Positions 53,798 to 61,650 of a stretch of 64,000 nucleotides of DNA are shown piece after piece. The translations under genes were made by a program, and so were the position numbers. Positions within the stretch are counted from its first letter, which is position 1. The number at the start of each line of letters is the position of its first letter. Source of the DNA: an uncultured Prevotella sp. (GTDB taxonomy: Bacteria; Bacteroidota; Bacteroidia; Bacteroidales; Bacteroidaceae); NCBI GenBank assembly GCA_905196835.1, contig CAJJWN010000004.1:1-64000 (forward strand), written 5' to 3'. Below the pieces are notes generated by a model that saw only the letters and a program-made list of their open reading frames with translations, made no database searches and was not told the DNA's origin.

Positions 53798-53831
53798 AAT
53801 AGTGTCTGATTAAAAAGATAATGTCCGGTCA

Positions 53832-54278
53832 TCAAAGGAAGTCCAACAGCACGTCCGCCTTGTCTTTCCTGTATTTGTAGTGTCCGGCCTTGTCATGAAG
53901 CGCGAGGTCGTTGCATACCTCCCCGCACATCTGTTCAAGCGAATCGAATAATGTCACTTGGACGGTTCTCACCCGTCCGCCGCCGTCCGTGCGCGCATTG
54001 ATTTTGAACATGCGTCCGAATGACGGATTAGAATAGGTGCTGGCACTGTGGCCGAATGCCGTGGCGCAGGACGGGACATGATGGTAAAGCAGCACCATTT
54101 CCATGTCGTCTTCCAGCATATCCATCACTTCCTCCAGCGTGAAGTTGCCGGAAACAGGAAAGGTCAGCAGGATGTAATCATCATACACCAACGGGGGGTC
54201 CATCGTTTCGGCATCCAGCAAGCCGGGAAAACGAAGCGGCACGAAAGCCATGAAGTCATCAAGAAATTTTTGCAGCAT
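53832..54278 (-). CDS. Unknown soluble protein
   Basis: 148 residues (MLQKFLDDFMAFVPLRFPGL ... YKYRKDKADVLLDFL), acidic in the middle (EEVMDMLEDDMEMV). No family recognised; same orientation as its neighbours. Confidence 0.7.
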   Translation of the reverse strand: MLQKFLDDFMAFVPLRFPGLLDAETMDPPLVYDDYILLTFPVSGNFTLEEVMDMLEDDMEMVLLYHHVPSCATAFGHSASTYSNPSFGRMFKINARTDGGGRVRTVQVTLFDSLEQMCGEVCNDLALHDKAGHYKYRKDKADVLLDFL

Positions 54279-54308
54279 ATAATGGTTTTTTATCGGATAA
54301 TATCCGCG

Positions 54309-55430
54309 TCAGAGTGTGGAAAGATGGATTTTCAGCAGGAGTATGGGCATCTCTTCCAGCCGTTCCTTGTCATAGCCGAGAGTGCCACAAAGGCGGTCGA
54401 TGGCTGCCGGCATATTGTCCGCCAGGCCATAGAGTGCTCTCCTTTGGTCCGGCGTGAGCAAAGCCATATCGTTACCGTCCATGCCCATAAGCGGCTGCAT
54501 CAGCATCCACAGGTACGCCTGCGCCTGTTCCGGTGATTGCAGCTTGCCGTCATTGACACCTTTCATACAGGCCGAGGCGTTCTGCAGCAAACGGCGGTTG
54601 GTACGCATGGTCAGGTAGCGCACGGCTTCTTCAATGGTAAAAGAGGGCTTTCCGGTTGCCTGCATGGCCAGGAGGCAGCATCTCTCCGTCTTGTCCGTGA
54701 TTCCGGCCATTGACGTGCCTGCCAGTTCGGGAAGACGGGCCAGGTAGGAGCGGAACAGGACCTCCTCGTTCCGCAGGAACTCAAGGAATTGCCCTTTGTC
54801 CGCAATGCCGCGTTCCAGCGTGGAGGAAAGGAAACGGTCGTAACGGGCCAGTGCCTGTCCGGGTGTGTCCTTATATATAGGTATGGTGTCAAGCGACGCG
54901 AAGAAAGGCTGCAACTTTTCCGCTTGCTGGTGCAAGTCCTCGCGCCTTGCCGCCGGTGTCCCTTGTTCCTTCAGGTAAAGCACGTCCCTGTACGTCCTCG
55001 GCTTTGCCAAGGCCAGCCTTTCATATTCAGCGGCGATGGAACGGTGGACGGCGCGGAATGTATCTCCGGGATAGGCATGCGCCCGGTGGGTGGTGTCGCG
55101 CTGCAAGGCGGCGGACACCGAGTCGCGGAGTTCCTGCCATGAAGCCACCGAAGCAGCCAGTTCGTCCCATTCCATGCTTTCCGTATTTTGCACGGCAGAC
55201 AGATGTTCCCGATAGGCGGTGACGGCTTCACCGGACGTTTCAAAATGCGGTCCGGCGTTTTCCTGCGAACAGGATGCCGTCAGGATTGAAATCGCCGCAA
55301 CGGCACAACCGGCGGACAACAAGCCTGAAATTTTTGAGTATGATTTTTGTATTCCTGACATCCAAGATGGATGATTGGCATCGGTAAGGAGCGGATGAGG
55401 ATGTCTTGTAAGTTCGATTTTCTGCTTCAT
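54309..55430 (-). CDS. Predicted lipoprotein, unknown
   Basis: 373 residues from ATG 55430; a start at 55361 (MSGIQKSYSKISGLLSAGCA) would give a more normal lipoprotein signal of 31 residues ending in LTASC. The mature part is helical (YREHLSAVQNTESMEWDELA ... PILLLKIHLSTL). It probably resides in a membrane facing the periplasm. An AGTATGATT site (55333) lies inside the signal-peptide codons. It is divergent from the recombinase-like regulator. Confidence 0.7.
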   Translation of the reverse strand: MKQKIELTRHPHPLLTDANHPSWMSGIQKSYSKISGLLSAGCAVAAISILTASCSQENAGPHFETSGEAVTAYREHLSAVQNTESMEWDELAASVASWQELRDSVSAALQRDTTHRAHAYPGDTFRAVHRSIAAEYERLALAKPRTYRDVLYLKEQGTPAARREDLHQQAEKLQPFFASLDTIPIYKDTPGQALARYDRFLSSTLERGIADKGQFLEFLRNEEVLFRSYLARLPELAGTSMAGITDKTERCCLLAMQATGKPSFTIEEAVRYLTMRTNRRLLQNASACMKGVNDGKLQSPEQAQAYLWMLMQPLMGMDGNDMALLTPDQRRALYGLADNMPAAIDRLCGTLGYDKERLEEMPILLLKIHLSTL

Positions 55431-55541
55431 GCGGATATAAAGTTTGATTTTTGCCGCAAAATTAGGGCATATATGGCTCATAAAAGACATTGCAAGTCAA
55501 ACTTTACCGATAATTATAAATCATACTCATAAGTATGATTT
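55333..55541. promoter_or_regulatory. AGTATGATT-family operators in the 55.5 kb divergent region
   Basis: One site TTTGAGTATGATTTTT at 55333-55348, and one perfect inverted repeat AAATCATACT-CATA-AGTATGATTT at 55518-55541. The first is identical over 15 bases to the arm of the 15.5 kb operator on the other strand. Confidence 0.8.
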
Positions 55542-55605
55542 CAGATGCAAGCAAGTGAAAGGAAGTGGATTTTTTCGAGTTTAATAATCTTAAAGGGAGG
55601 TCCAA

Positions 55606-55640
55606 GTATGATTGTTCCTTGGGGAAAATTTGTACTTTTG
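55606..55640 (+). promoter_or_regulatory. Promoter of the recombinase-like regulator with operator over the -33 box
   Basis: TTG 55612-55614, N18, -7 box TACTTTTG 55633-55640, 33 bases before the ATG at 55673. AGTATGATT (55606-55614) covers the -33 element, which predicts repression of this gene by whatever binds the motif. Confidence 0.7.
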
Positions 55641-55672
55641 CAGTTGTTATCATTCAAATACGCTTATCGGAT

Positions 55673-56305
55673 ATGGCAAAAGTGGGTTACATCTTCCATG
55701 CGGACCAATATGAGGGTTTCGACGCGGACAAGCGTTGGATGGAAGAATACGGATGCGTACAAGTGGTGGAGGAACTGTCCGGACAGGAAAAGCTGCGCCC
55801 GGCATGGAAGCAACTACTGGCAAGCCTCGGATGGGGCGACGAGCTGGTGGTGGCGAAATTCAGCAATGCCGTGCGCGGGGTGCGCGAACTGGCCGTACTG
55901 CTGGAGCTCTGCCGCGTGAAAGTAGTGCGTCTGGTTTCCGTCCATGACCGGATAGATTCGCATGGCACCCTGTTCCCTGACACGAAAATCGGGGACGTAC
56001 TGGAGATGTTCGGCTCGCTGCCGGAGGAAACCGCCGCATTACGCAGGGCTTCCGCCCATGTGGCACGGCTCAGGATGGCCAGCAAGAAAGTGAAGACCCA
56101 GGCAGGCAAGATGAAAGCCGACAGGGAGGAATGTATCGTGCATATGTACGAGGAAGGACATTCCATCGACGAGATTTGGGAGGTCAGCGGATTCAAGAGC
56201 CGCAGTTCCGTGTTCCGCATCCTCAACAAACACGGGGTGACGCTGAACAGGGGACCGCACCAGGGGCCGCTAAAGAGGCGGAGTGATGACACATTGGAGG
56301 AATGA
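55673..56305 (+). CDS. Serine-recombinase-like protein lacking the catalytic serine; probable regulator
   Basis: 210 residues from ATG 55673. The N-terminal domain follows the resolvase pattern (MAKVGYIFHADQYEGFDADK ... LRPAWKQLLASLGWGDELVV ... VVRLVSVHDRIDS). However, the nucleophile region that normally reads YxRVS is YIFHADQ, and the arginine-rich DRLGRS block is SNAVRG. The C-terminal HTH is intact (SIDEIWEVSGFKSRSSVFRI). Loss of active-site residues with retention of the HTH points to a DNA-binding regulator. The AGTATGATT sites around its own promoter make autoregulation likely, which is inference. Confidence 0.75.
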   Translation: MAKVGYIFHADQYEGFDADKRWMEEYGCVQVVEELSGQEKLRPAWKQLLASLGWGDELVVAKFSNAVRGVRELAVLLELCRVKVVRLVSVHDRIDSHGTLFPDTKIGDVLEMFGSLPEETAALRRASAHVARLRMASKKVKTQAGKMKADREECIVHMYEEGHSIDEIWEVSGFKSRSSVFRILNKHGVTLNRGPHQGPLKRRSDDTLEE

Positions 56306-56496
56306 ATAGTGAGGAAACGCATTAGCGGAGAAATCAAGAAGTGAAACTGCCTGTATTTAAGGGCATCGCAATACATATCTTTTTATGATGCAAAAGATGG
56401 CGTATTGCAACGCAAAAGGACATCTTTCATAAGCCGATATGCCACATATTGTCGGATGTATGGAAATAATTTTATAATAGATAAAAAAACATCGCG

Positions 56497-56793
56497 ATGG
56501 AAACTTTCAACGACGTGATTTCAGAAGACCGCCTGGTGCTGGTGGACTTCTTCGCCACTTGGTGCCAGCCCTGCAAGATGATGCACCCCGTGCTGGAACA
56601 GCTTAAGGACACGCTGGGCGACAAGGTGCGCATCATCAAGGTGGACGTGGACAAATACGGACAGACTGCCGCCCAATACGGGATACAGGCCGTGCCTACC
56701 TTGATGCTGTTCCGCAATGGCCAAACACTTTGGAGGCAAAGCGGCATGATGTCGAGGGTCGACCTGCTCGCCGTAATCAACCAATATCTATGA
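56497..56793 (+). CDS. Thioredoxin
   Basis: 98 residues with the thioredoxin fold and WCQPCK active site (VDFFATWCQPCKMMHPVLEQ) and the cis-proline motif AVPTLMLF. No signal peptide, so cytoplasmic. It starts a three-gene rightward cassette with a small helical protein and an FKBP-type isomerase; such folding helpers as element cargo are unusual. Confidence 0.93.
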   Translation: METFNDVISEDRLVLVDFFATWCQPCKMMHPVLEQLKDTLGDKVRIIKVDVDKYGQTAAQYGIQAVPTLMLFRNGQTLWRQSGMMSRVDLLAVINQYL

Positions 56794-56803
56794 TGGCAAT
56801 ATC

Positions 56804-57013
56804 ATGACAACGAAAGAACAGGCTTTGTACACGCTCATGGAAAGTCAGGGCTACAGCTACGGCCTTATGCAGACTGCCCTACATTTGCTGGGGCAATCAA
56901 AGGAGGCGTTGGACGAGATGATAGTATTTGTCGAGGATAGGCATCCGTCTGAAGAAGAGTTCATCGGACAGATGGCCGCCTTGTGCGAAAAACGGCAACA
57001 ACACGGAATATGA
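56804..57013 (+). CDS. Small helical protein, unknown
   Basis: 69 residues (MTTKEQALYTLMESQGYSYG ... ALCEKRQQHGI), helical, with a UBA-like look in ALHLLGQSKEALDEMI. Its stop overlaps the start of the next gene (ATATGATG), so the two are translationally coupled. Confidence 0.7.
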   Translation: MTTKEQALYTLMESQGYSYGLMQTALHLLGQSKEALDEMIVFVEDRHPSEEEFIGQMAALCEKRQQHGI

Positions 57014-57410
57014 TGAACAAAAGGGAATACGCGCAGGCCAACAAGGACTGGCTTGCACAAAAATCACAGGAAGAGGGGGGCAAACACTCCCCAAAGGCAT
57101 CTGCTACAAAGTCCTTGCGGAAGGAAAAGCCGACGGCAGGCATCCTGGGCCGCGCAGCATCGTGATCGCCCACTACACCGGACGGACGATTGACGGGCGG
57201 CAGTTTGACAGCAGCCGTGGCGGCGCACCACTGGCCATCCGCCTTTGCGACCTCATCGAGGGATGGATTGTCGCCATGCAGCAGATGTGCGTGGGCGACA
57301 AGTGGGAGGTTTACATTCCGGCGGAAATGGGCTACGGCAAGTTTTCCCAGCCGGGCATACCGGCCAATTCCACGCTGGTGTTTGAAATTGAACTTTTAGG
57401 GATAGCGTAA
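57010..57410 (+). CDS. FKBP-type peptidyl-prolyl isomerase with frameshift at G6
   Basis: The zero frame from ATG 57010 gives MMNKREYAQANKDWLAQKSQ and then meets GAG GGG GGC at 57073-57081. In the -1 frame the protein continues LPKGICYKVLAEGKADG ... to 57410. It has full FKBP motifs: AHYTGRTIDGRQFDSS, LIEGWIVAMQQMCVGDKWEV, IPANSTLVFEIELLGIA. The zero frame alone ends at 57165. G GGG GGC is in slippery phase, so programmed -1 shifting, an indel and a homopolymer error are all possible. Confidence 0.75.
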
Positions 57411-57532
57411 AGTATGGAAAAAGAACAGAATCATTGCTTGTATTTGCCAACAGGAAATTTGCGAACCATGCTGGAAATTTCATTGAATTTAAATTGTAAG
57501 ATTATCTATAAATAATTAAAACTAAAATTTTT

Positions 57533-58279
57533 ATGTGTAACAAATACTATAAATTAAGAAATATGCGTGATAGCCTAAACAAGGAAGACCATATCTATAA
57601 ATATATTCCCTTAAAGTATGTCTTAATGATGGTTGGTAATAAACAATTACTTATGAATAAAGTGAATAGCTGGGAGGACCCATATGAAAACTTTTTCTAT
57701 AAGGAAGACTTCAAAATGCCTGACGGAAGACAAGTTTCCGCATTAGATTTAACGAATGGCATATTTGGCCAATCTTGGACGTTGTTAGAAGAATCTGATG
57801 CCATGTGGAGGATATATTCACAAAATAAAGATGCAATAAAAATAAAGACTACAGCAGAAAAACTTTTTAATATCATTTATACGGATGATGCATGTATGGC
57901 TACGTCATACATTGGAAAAGTTAATTATTTTACTCAAAGTAAAATTCAGAGTTGGATTTCAAGTCTAAGTTTAGAATATTCTAACATTAACCAAATAGCG
58001 ACAGAATCAATGTTTATGAAGCGTGACGCGTTTTCACACGAACAAGAAGTTCGTATTATTAAAGTGCTTGATTCCCACGCCCCAGAAAGGAACAAAGTGT
58101 CGTTATCATATGATATTGACCCTGAATATCTAATTGACGAATATTGTCTTGATCCAAGATTAGACGATTATATGACAGATGTTTATAAACAAGGTTTAAT
58201 CCATGTTGGTGTAAATCCTACGAAAATTACAAAATCAAGATTGTATGAATTTACACCACAGACAATCAATTTAAGATAA
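57533..58279 (+). CDS. DUF2971 family protein, AT-rich cargo
   Basis: 248 residues with the DUF2971 pattern (IYKYIPLKYVLMMVGNKQLL, NSWEDPYENFF, AMWRIYSQNKDAIKIKT, MKRDAFSHEQEVRII). Its AT-rich codons contrast sharply with the genes on both sides, a sign of separate acquisition. DUF2971 genes are often found near defence or restriction genes, but the activity is unknown. Confidence 0.85.
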   Translation: MCNKYYKLRNMRDSLNKEDHIYKYIPLKYVLMMVGNKQLLMNKVNSWEDPYENFFYKEDFKMPDGRQVSALDLTNGIFGQSWTLLEESDAMWRIYSQNKDAIKIKTTAEKLFNIIYTDDACMATSYIGKVNYFTQSKIQSWISSLSLEYSNINQIATESMFMKRDAFSHEQEVRIIKVLDSHAPERNKVSLSYDIDPEYLIDEYCLDPRLDDYMTDVYKQGLIHVGVNPTKITKSRLYEFTPQTINLR

Positions 58280-58521
58280 TTAAAACGTAATAGAAAAATC
58301 AAATAAAGAAAGTCTATTATCAAGCATATTTTTGCCATCAATAGCCCACTATTTTATACAAAACCAAATTATTTATACATATAAAACTTAAAACAGGCAC
58401 ACCTGCCGCAGTCCAGCATATTTCCGCTTCAATTCCATTTTGGCTATATCGTAATTGAACTGCACACCATAAGTTAGACACAAAACTTTTGGACAGTTCA
58501 ATTACGACATAGCCCATTCCC

Positions 58522-59001
58522 TTAGGTAGTAATTTGGGGATACTGCCGCTCAAGTATACGTATGCTGCACGACACAGCTTCCTTATAGTCCGCTATCGGT
58601 TCGTCCCAGACGGACGGATAGCTTCCGCCTCCTGCATTGCTTGTAGCCCAACTGATCGTAACGGCATACAGGCCGTTGACGGATTGGCCGATGCGTATCA
58701 CATTGAAATCGTCCAACGCGATGTTTTCCACAATGGGCAACATTCCCCTTATCCAGCCGTATTCGTCAAACTGCTTGTCCGCATAACCGAACAGCTTTCC
58801 ACGCTCGTAGGTGGAGATATTCAATATGACATGGTGGACGCTTTGGCCAAAACTCTCGAACCACGCCACCTGCTCCGTGTCGTCATGGCGGAGTGCCAGG
58901 ATATAACGCAACACGTATTGCCGCTCATGACGGCACGGCAGGTAGTCCGCCAACGCCTGCAACTTTTCTTCCTTGCTCATTTGGGATAATTCCTTTTCCA
59001 T
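58522..59001 (-). CDS. Unknown acidic protein, last gene of the 58.5-60.3 kb leftward operon
   Basis: 159 residues (MEKELSQMSKEEKLQALADY ... SIRILERQYPQITT). No family recognised. It follows the 41-residue membrane protein by about 35 bases. Expression from unit B3 is predicted by position. Confidence 0.7.
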   Translation of the reverse strand: MEKELSQMSKEEKLQALADYLPCRHERQYVLRYILALRHDDTEQVAWFESFGQSVHHVILNISTYERGKLFGYADKQFDEYGWIRGMLPIVENIALDDFNVIRIGQSVNGLYAVTISWATSNAGGGSYPSVWDEPIADYKEAVSCSIRILERQYPQITT

Positions 59002-59036
59002 ATATACATTTGTTTACATTTTACAATCGGTTCCGC

Positions 59037-59162
59037 TTAGCGGTCCCTCCTAAAATCATTCCACCTGTCACCGCCAATGATGGCCTTGAGGATAATCCAC
59101 AAAACGCGGAATACTATGGCGGCAATGACGATGCCTGCAATGTCCTTCATAATTTTAATCAT
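59037..59162 (-). CDS. Tiny single-pass membrane protein
   Basis: 41 residues (MIKIMKDIAGIVIAAIVFRV LWIILKAIIGG ... RRDR), with one membrane helix and a basic tail. It starts 9 bases after the SLOG gene stop, consistent with an operon member. Confidence 0.65.
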   Translation of the reverse strand: MIKIMKDIAGIVIAAIVFRVLWIILKAIIGGDRWNDFRRDR

Positions 59163-59171
59163 TTTGATTGT

Positions 59172-59669
59172 TCATACACTGCCGTACAGGTTGGTTACAT
59201 CCAGTCCATGCAACTTTGCCTTCTTACACGTATAGTACGTGCCGCCCTTGGGCTGTCCGTCAAAATAGGCTATCACGCCGGTTGAACGCTCCAGCATATA
59301 GTCGTTCCGCTTCAAAAGGCAGCCGTCATAGTAATATCCGCTCAACACGACCGTTCCGTCCACGTTGGCAAGGATGTCCTCGTACAGTTCACGGTCTTTC
59401 TCCGTCCAGCGGTCGGCCTGCCCCCTGAACGGCACAACGGCTGTCACTCTCAAGTCGGGCAGCTCGCATTGCAGCGAAAGGGCGGCTGTGGCCGCCAGCG
59501 TGTCAAAGCCGAGGGCCATGCCGCAATAAAAATTGCGCACGCCCCTTGAATATGCCTTTATTATCTCCACCCTCAACACCTGCTTCAACTCCGTCCGCTT
59601 TTCTTGCGGAACAAGGCGGTGTCCGCTGAAGCATACGGACAACTCCTTGATGTCTTTTGTCTTTTCCAT
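59172..59669 (-). CDS. SLOG-superfamily protein (DUF1273/YpsA-like)
   Basis: 165 residues. Rossmann-like fold with the SLOG signatures VCFSGHR (residues 12-18) and YCGMALGFDTLAA (about 48-60), then VVPFRGQADRW and GVIAYFDGQPKGGT. SLOG domains bind nucleotides or modified nucleotides and occur in anti-phage and conflict systems. Just 2 bases separate it from the upstream phosphoribosyltransferase, so the two probably act together on nucleotide metabolism in the recipient. Confidence 0.88.
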   Translation of the reverse strand: MEKTKDIKELSVCFSGHRLVPQEKRTELKQVLRVEIIKAYSRGVRNFYCGMALGFDTLAATAALSLQCELPDLRVTAVVPFRGQADRWTEKDRELYEDILANVDGTVVLSGYYYDGCLLKRNDYMLERSTGVIAYFDGQPKGGTYYTCKKAKLHGLDVTNLYGSV

Positions 59670-59671
59670 AA

Positions 59672-60250
59672 TCAGTTCTCTTTTTTATATCTATAATGTG
59701 TCCTGCTCAAGAAAACGCCTCCCACCACTTTCGCGCCCAGCCGTTCAAGCCGGTCTGCGAACATCCCATAGCTTTGCCCCGTGGAAATCACATCGTCAAA
59801 GACGCAGATGGTCTTTCCGTTGATTAGCCCTGCATCGAATGTCACCGTGTCAACCATAACGGGTGTCTTGCCGTGGCGGTGCTCATGCAAGGCCGGGCGT
59901 TCCCCCGAAACGTGAACGAATGAAAAGCCGTTGGCAATGCCGCAAAGCTCGCTCACACGCTGACAGAAATGCTTGTAACGGCTCTCGTTCTTTTCCTCGC
60001 TGCTCGCCGGAACGCAGATAAAGGTCATGTCTTTAACCTTATCCCCGTATTGGCAGACGAGATACCCTGCCGTCATCCGTGCCACACGCTCGGTGGCTTC
60101 TTCCTTCGCGTCCTTGAACGCCCACACGAGATTGTGCGCCTTGATGGCGTCCTCCCCGACGTTGCGGATGCGTACCGGAAAATACTTGCAGAACCAAACC
60201 TGCGGCTTGGCCAACTGCCTTTTGATGCTCTCATTGATTGCCTGTGCCAT
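59672..60250 (-). CDS. Phosphoribosyltransferase-domain protein
   Basis: 192 residues. The type I PRTase signature is CVFDDVISTGQS (about residue 150), with flanking strands DMTFICVPASS and KVVGGVFLSRT. Substrate unknown; nucleobase or DNA-linked roles are possible. It is the first gene behind unit B3, upstream of SLOG, and the intact relative of the broken gene at 48323. Confidence 0.88.
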   Translation of the reverse strand: MAQAINESIKRQLAKPQVWFCKYFPVRIRNVGEDAIKAHNLVWAFKDAKEEATERVARMTAGYLVCQYGDKVKDMTFICVPASSEEKNESRYKHFCQRVSELCGIANGFSFVHVSGERPALHEHRHGKTPVMVDTVTFDAGLINGKTICVFDDVISTGQSYGMFADRLERLGAKVVGGVFLSRTHYRYKKEN

Positions 60251-60279
60251 AACTCTGTTTTTTCCCCTCTGTTCGCAAG

Positions 60280-60470
60280 CCTTTCAGCTTGCTCAAGGGA
60301 TATTTTTTGCATAGGGAGTGACGGCGGCAATACGGCAAGGCAGTCAAGGGAAATACGCTCCTGAACGAAGTCCCGGAGGAAGATTTCCCGCAGAAACACC
60401 GTGCCTGTGCTTGCCATTTGCAGACAGGACGGCACTATTTTTGCAAGAAATATCCTTTAGGGCAATGCTG
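60280..60470 (+). promoter_or_regulatory. Candidate single-strand DNA promoter unit, copy B3
   Basis: Rightward -7 box TATTTTTG (60436-60443); the -33 is less clear (TTG 60411, N22). TGCAAGAAATATCC (60442-60455) pairs over 14 bases (one G-T) with 60298-60311. AGTG/CACT pairing continues beyond the -7 box, leaving it in a bubble. Apical hairpin 60348-60389 has the flanks GGAAATACG and GAAGATTTCC, but its inner stem is CTCC/GGAG instead of CTTTG/CAAAG. Confidence 0.68.
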
Positions 60471-61002
60471 ACCGGCGGAATGGCGGAAGATTGGAACATA
60501 CCCGTATAAGAGTTGATTGAAAGGATATAAAAGGTGACGGGTGGGCGCGTGGAGCGTCCGGGCAGCCGTGCGAACTCCCTGACGGACGCACTTGCGCCCA
60601 TAGGGGCGAGTATGTCCGTGTTCGCTTTCCGGCGGACAGGCGTTCCTGCACCATAGCGGCCTGCTGCCATGTGCAGCGACGCTTTTCCTGCCGGACTGCC
60701 CTTGACGCTCCGCAAAGGCGTGGGGCGCAGCTTTATGACAAAAGGCGACAGCAAGGACGGTTATAAGCGGGCCGACAAAGAAAAGACGGGGGCGGACATC
60801 TGGGAACTTGCCCGGCAGGCTTGTCGGGTGTGTTCCGTCCGTTCCTTTGCGTGAAGGGGCGGCGCAGGACGTAGCAGGCCTTGTCCTGCCACATGCTGCA
60901 CCGCCTGTTCAGGCAAATCGTTCTTTGGAATATAACGGGGCTTAGAAGCTACAAAATGCAAAGGCCGGTATAAAAGAGGGTATGCCAAAATGTAGCGAGC
61001 AA
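60471..61002. other. Intergenic stretch with short repeats, no recognised gene
   Basis: It contains TATAAAAGG words (60528, 60968) and a palindrome GCCTGTTCAGGC (60903-60914) that recurs at 61718. Open frames here (for example 60669-60854) have no recognisable features and are not called. Confidence 0.4.
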
Positions 61003-61027
61003 TAAAAAACGGCCCAAAGGCCGCTTT
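61003..61027 (-). terminator. Rho-independent terminator of the ssb gene
   Basis: On the minus strand GCGGCC-TTTG-GGCCGT forms a stem followed by a T6 run, 15 bases past the ssb stop. Confidence 0.85.
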
Positions 61028-61041
61028 GTGGGATGGCAGGA

Positions 61042-61425
61042 TTATTGCTTGCCTTTCTTCTTCTCCGCCTTTTTCTGCTCGGCAGGAGCCTCTTCTTCTT
61101 CGGGAACGGGATAGAACTTGGTGGCGACCATGATGACGCGATTGTGCTTTACGCCGTCCTTGTCGGTCCACTCTTCGGGCTTGAAATATCCCTCGAAAGT
61201 GAGCAGCGCGCCTTTGGCCAACTGGTCGAATGATTCCGTATGCTCGTTCTTGCGCCATACTTCCATATTGACGAAAGCCGATACGCGCTTGGTTTCATCG
61301 CCGTTGGTTTCCTGGCGGCCGATTGCCAAGGGGAAACGGGCTACGCTTGCATTGGTGAACTGGCGGATTTCTGCGTCCTTGCCTACGAAACCGGATACTG
61401 TGAAGATGTTTTGAAACTTTTTCAT
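61042..61425 (-). CDS. ssb: Single-stranded DNA-binding protein
   Basis: 127 residues. A single OB fold (FTVSGFVGKDAEIRQFTNAS, RFPLAIGR, FVNMEVWRKN, LLTFEGYFKPEEWTDKDGVK) is followed by a charged tail (EEEEAPAEQKKAEKKKGKQ) without the usual DDDIPF end. It would coat the entering strand in the recipient and is a classic leading-region gene. It stands alone between unit B4 and its own terminator. Confidence 0.92.
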   Translation of the reverse strand: MKKFQNIFTVSGFVGKDAEIRQFTNASVARFPLAIGRQETNGDETKRVSAFVNMEVWRKNEHTESFDQLAKGALLTFEGYFKPEEWTDKDGVKHNRVIMVATKFYPVPEEEEAPAEQKKAEKKKGKQ

Positions 61426-61449
61426 AATGAATTTTTTTAGAAGTGAAAC

Positions 61450-61650
61450 TTAATTTTTACATGCAAGGACAAGCAGGCCCGTATCAATGTGGACAAGCCA
61501 TGAAAATCGGGCTGAATACTCTTTATTTTGTGCAGGAAAATAAAGGAAGATTCCGGACTATTTTATTGGCAGGAGTGCAACGCCCACACAAGATGGCCAT
61601 TCGTAGCCATCGAAGCGGGACGCTAACTTTGCATCGGAAAAATGAGTGGC
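61450..61650 (+). promoter_or_regulatory. Candidate single-strand DNA promoter unit, copy B4
   Basis: Rightward -7 box TAACTTTG (61624-61631). TTGCAT and AAAAAT just after it pair with ATTTTT and ATGCAA at 61453-61466. The apical hairpin 61514-61553 has a perfect 9-base inner stem (CTTTATTTT/AAAATAAAG) inside GAATACT and GAAGATTC. The unit lies 25-30 bases from the ssb start. Confidence 0.6.

Noticed and set aside
60669..60854. Plus-strand open frame of 61 codons in an intergenic region
   Set aside because: No domain, no clear promoter and no operon context; the evidence is too weak to call.
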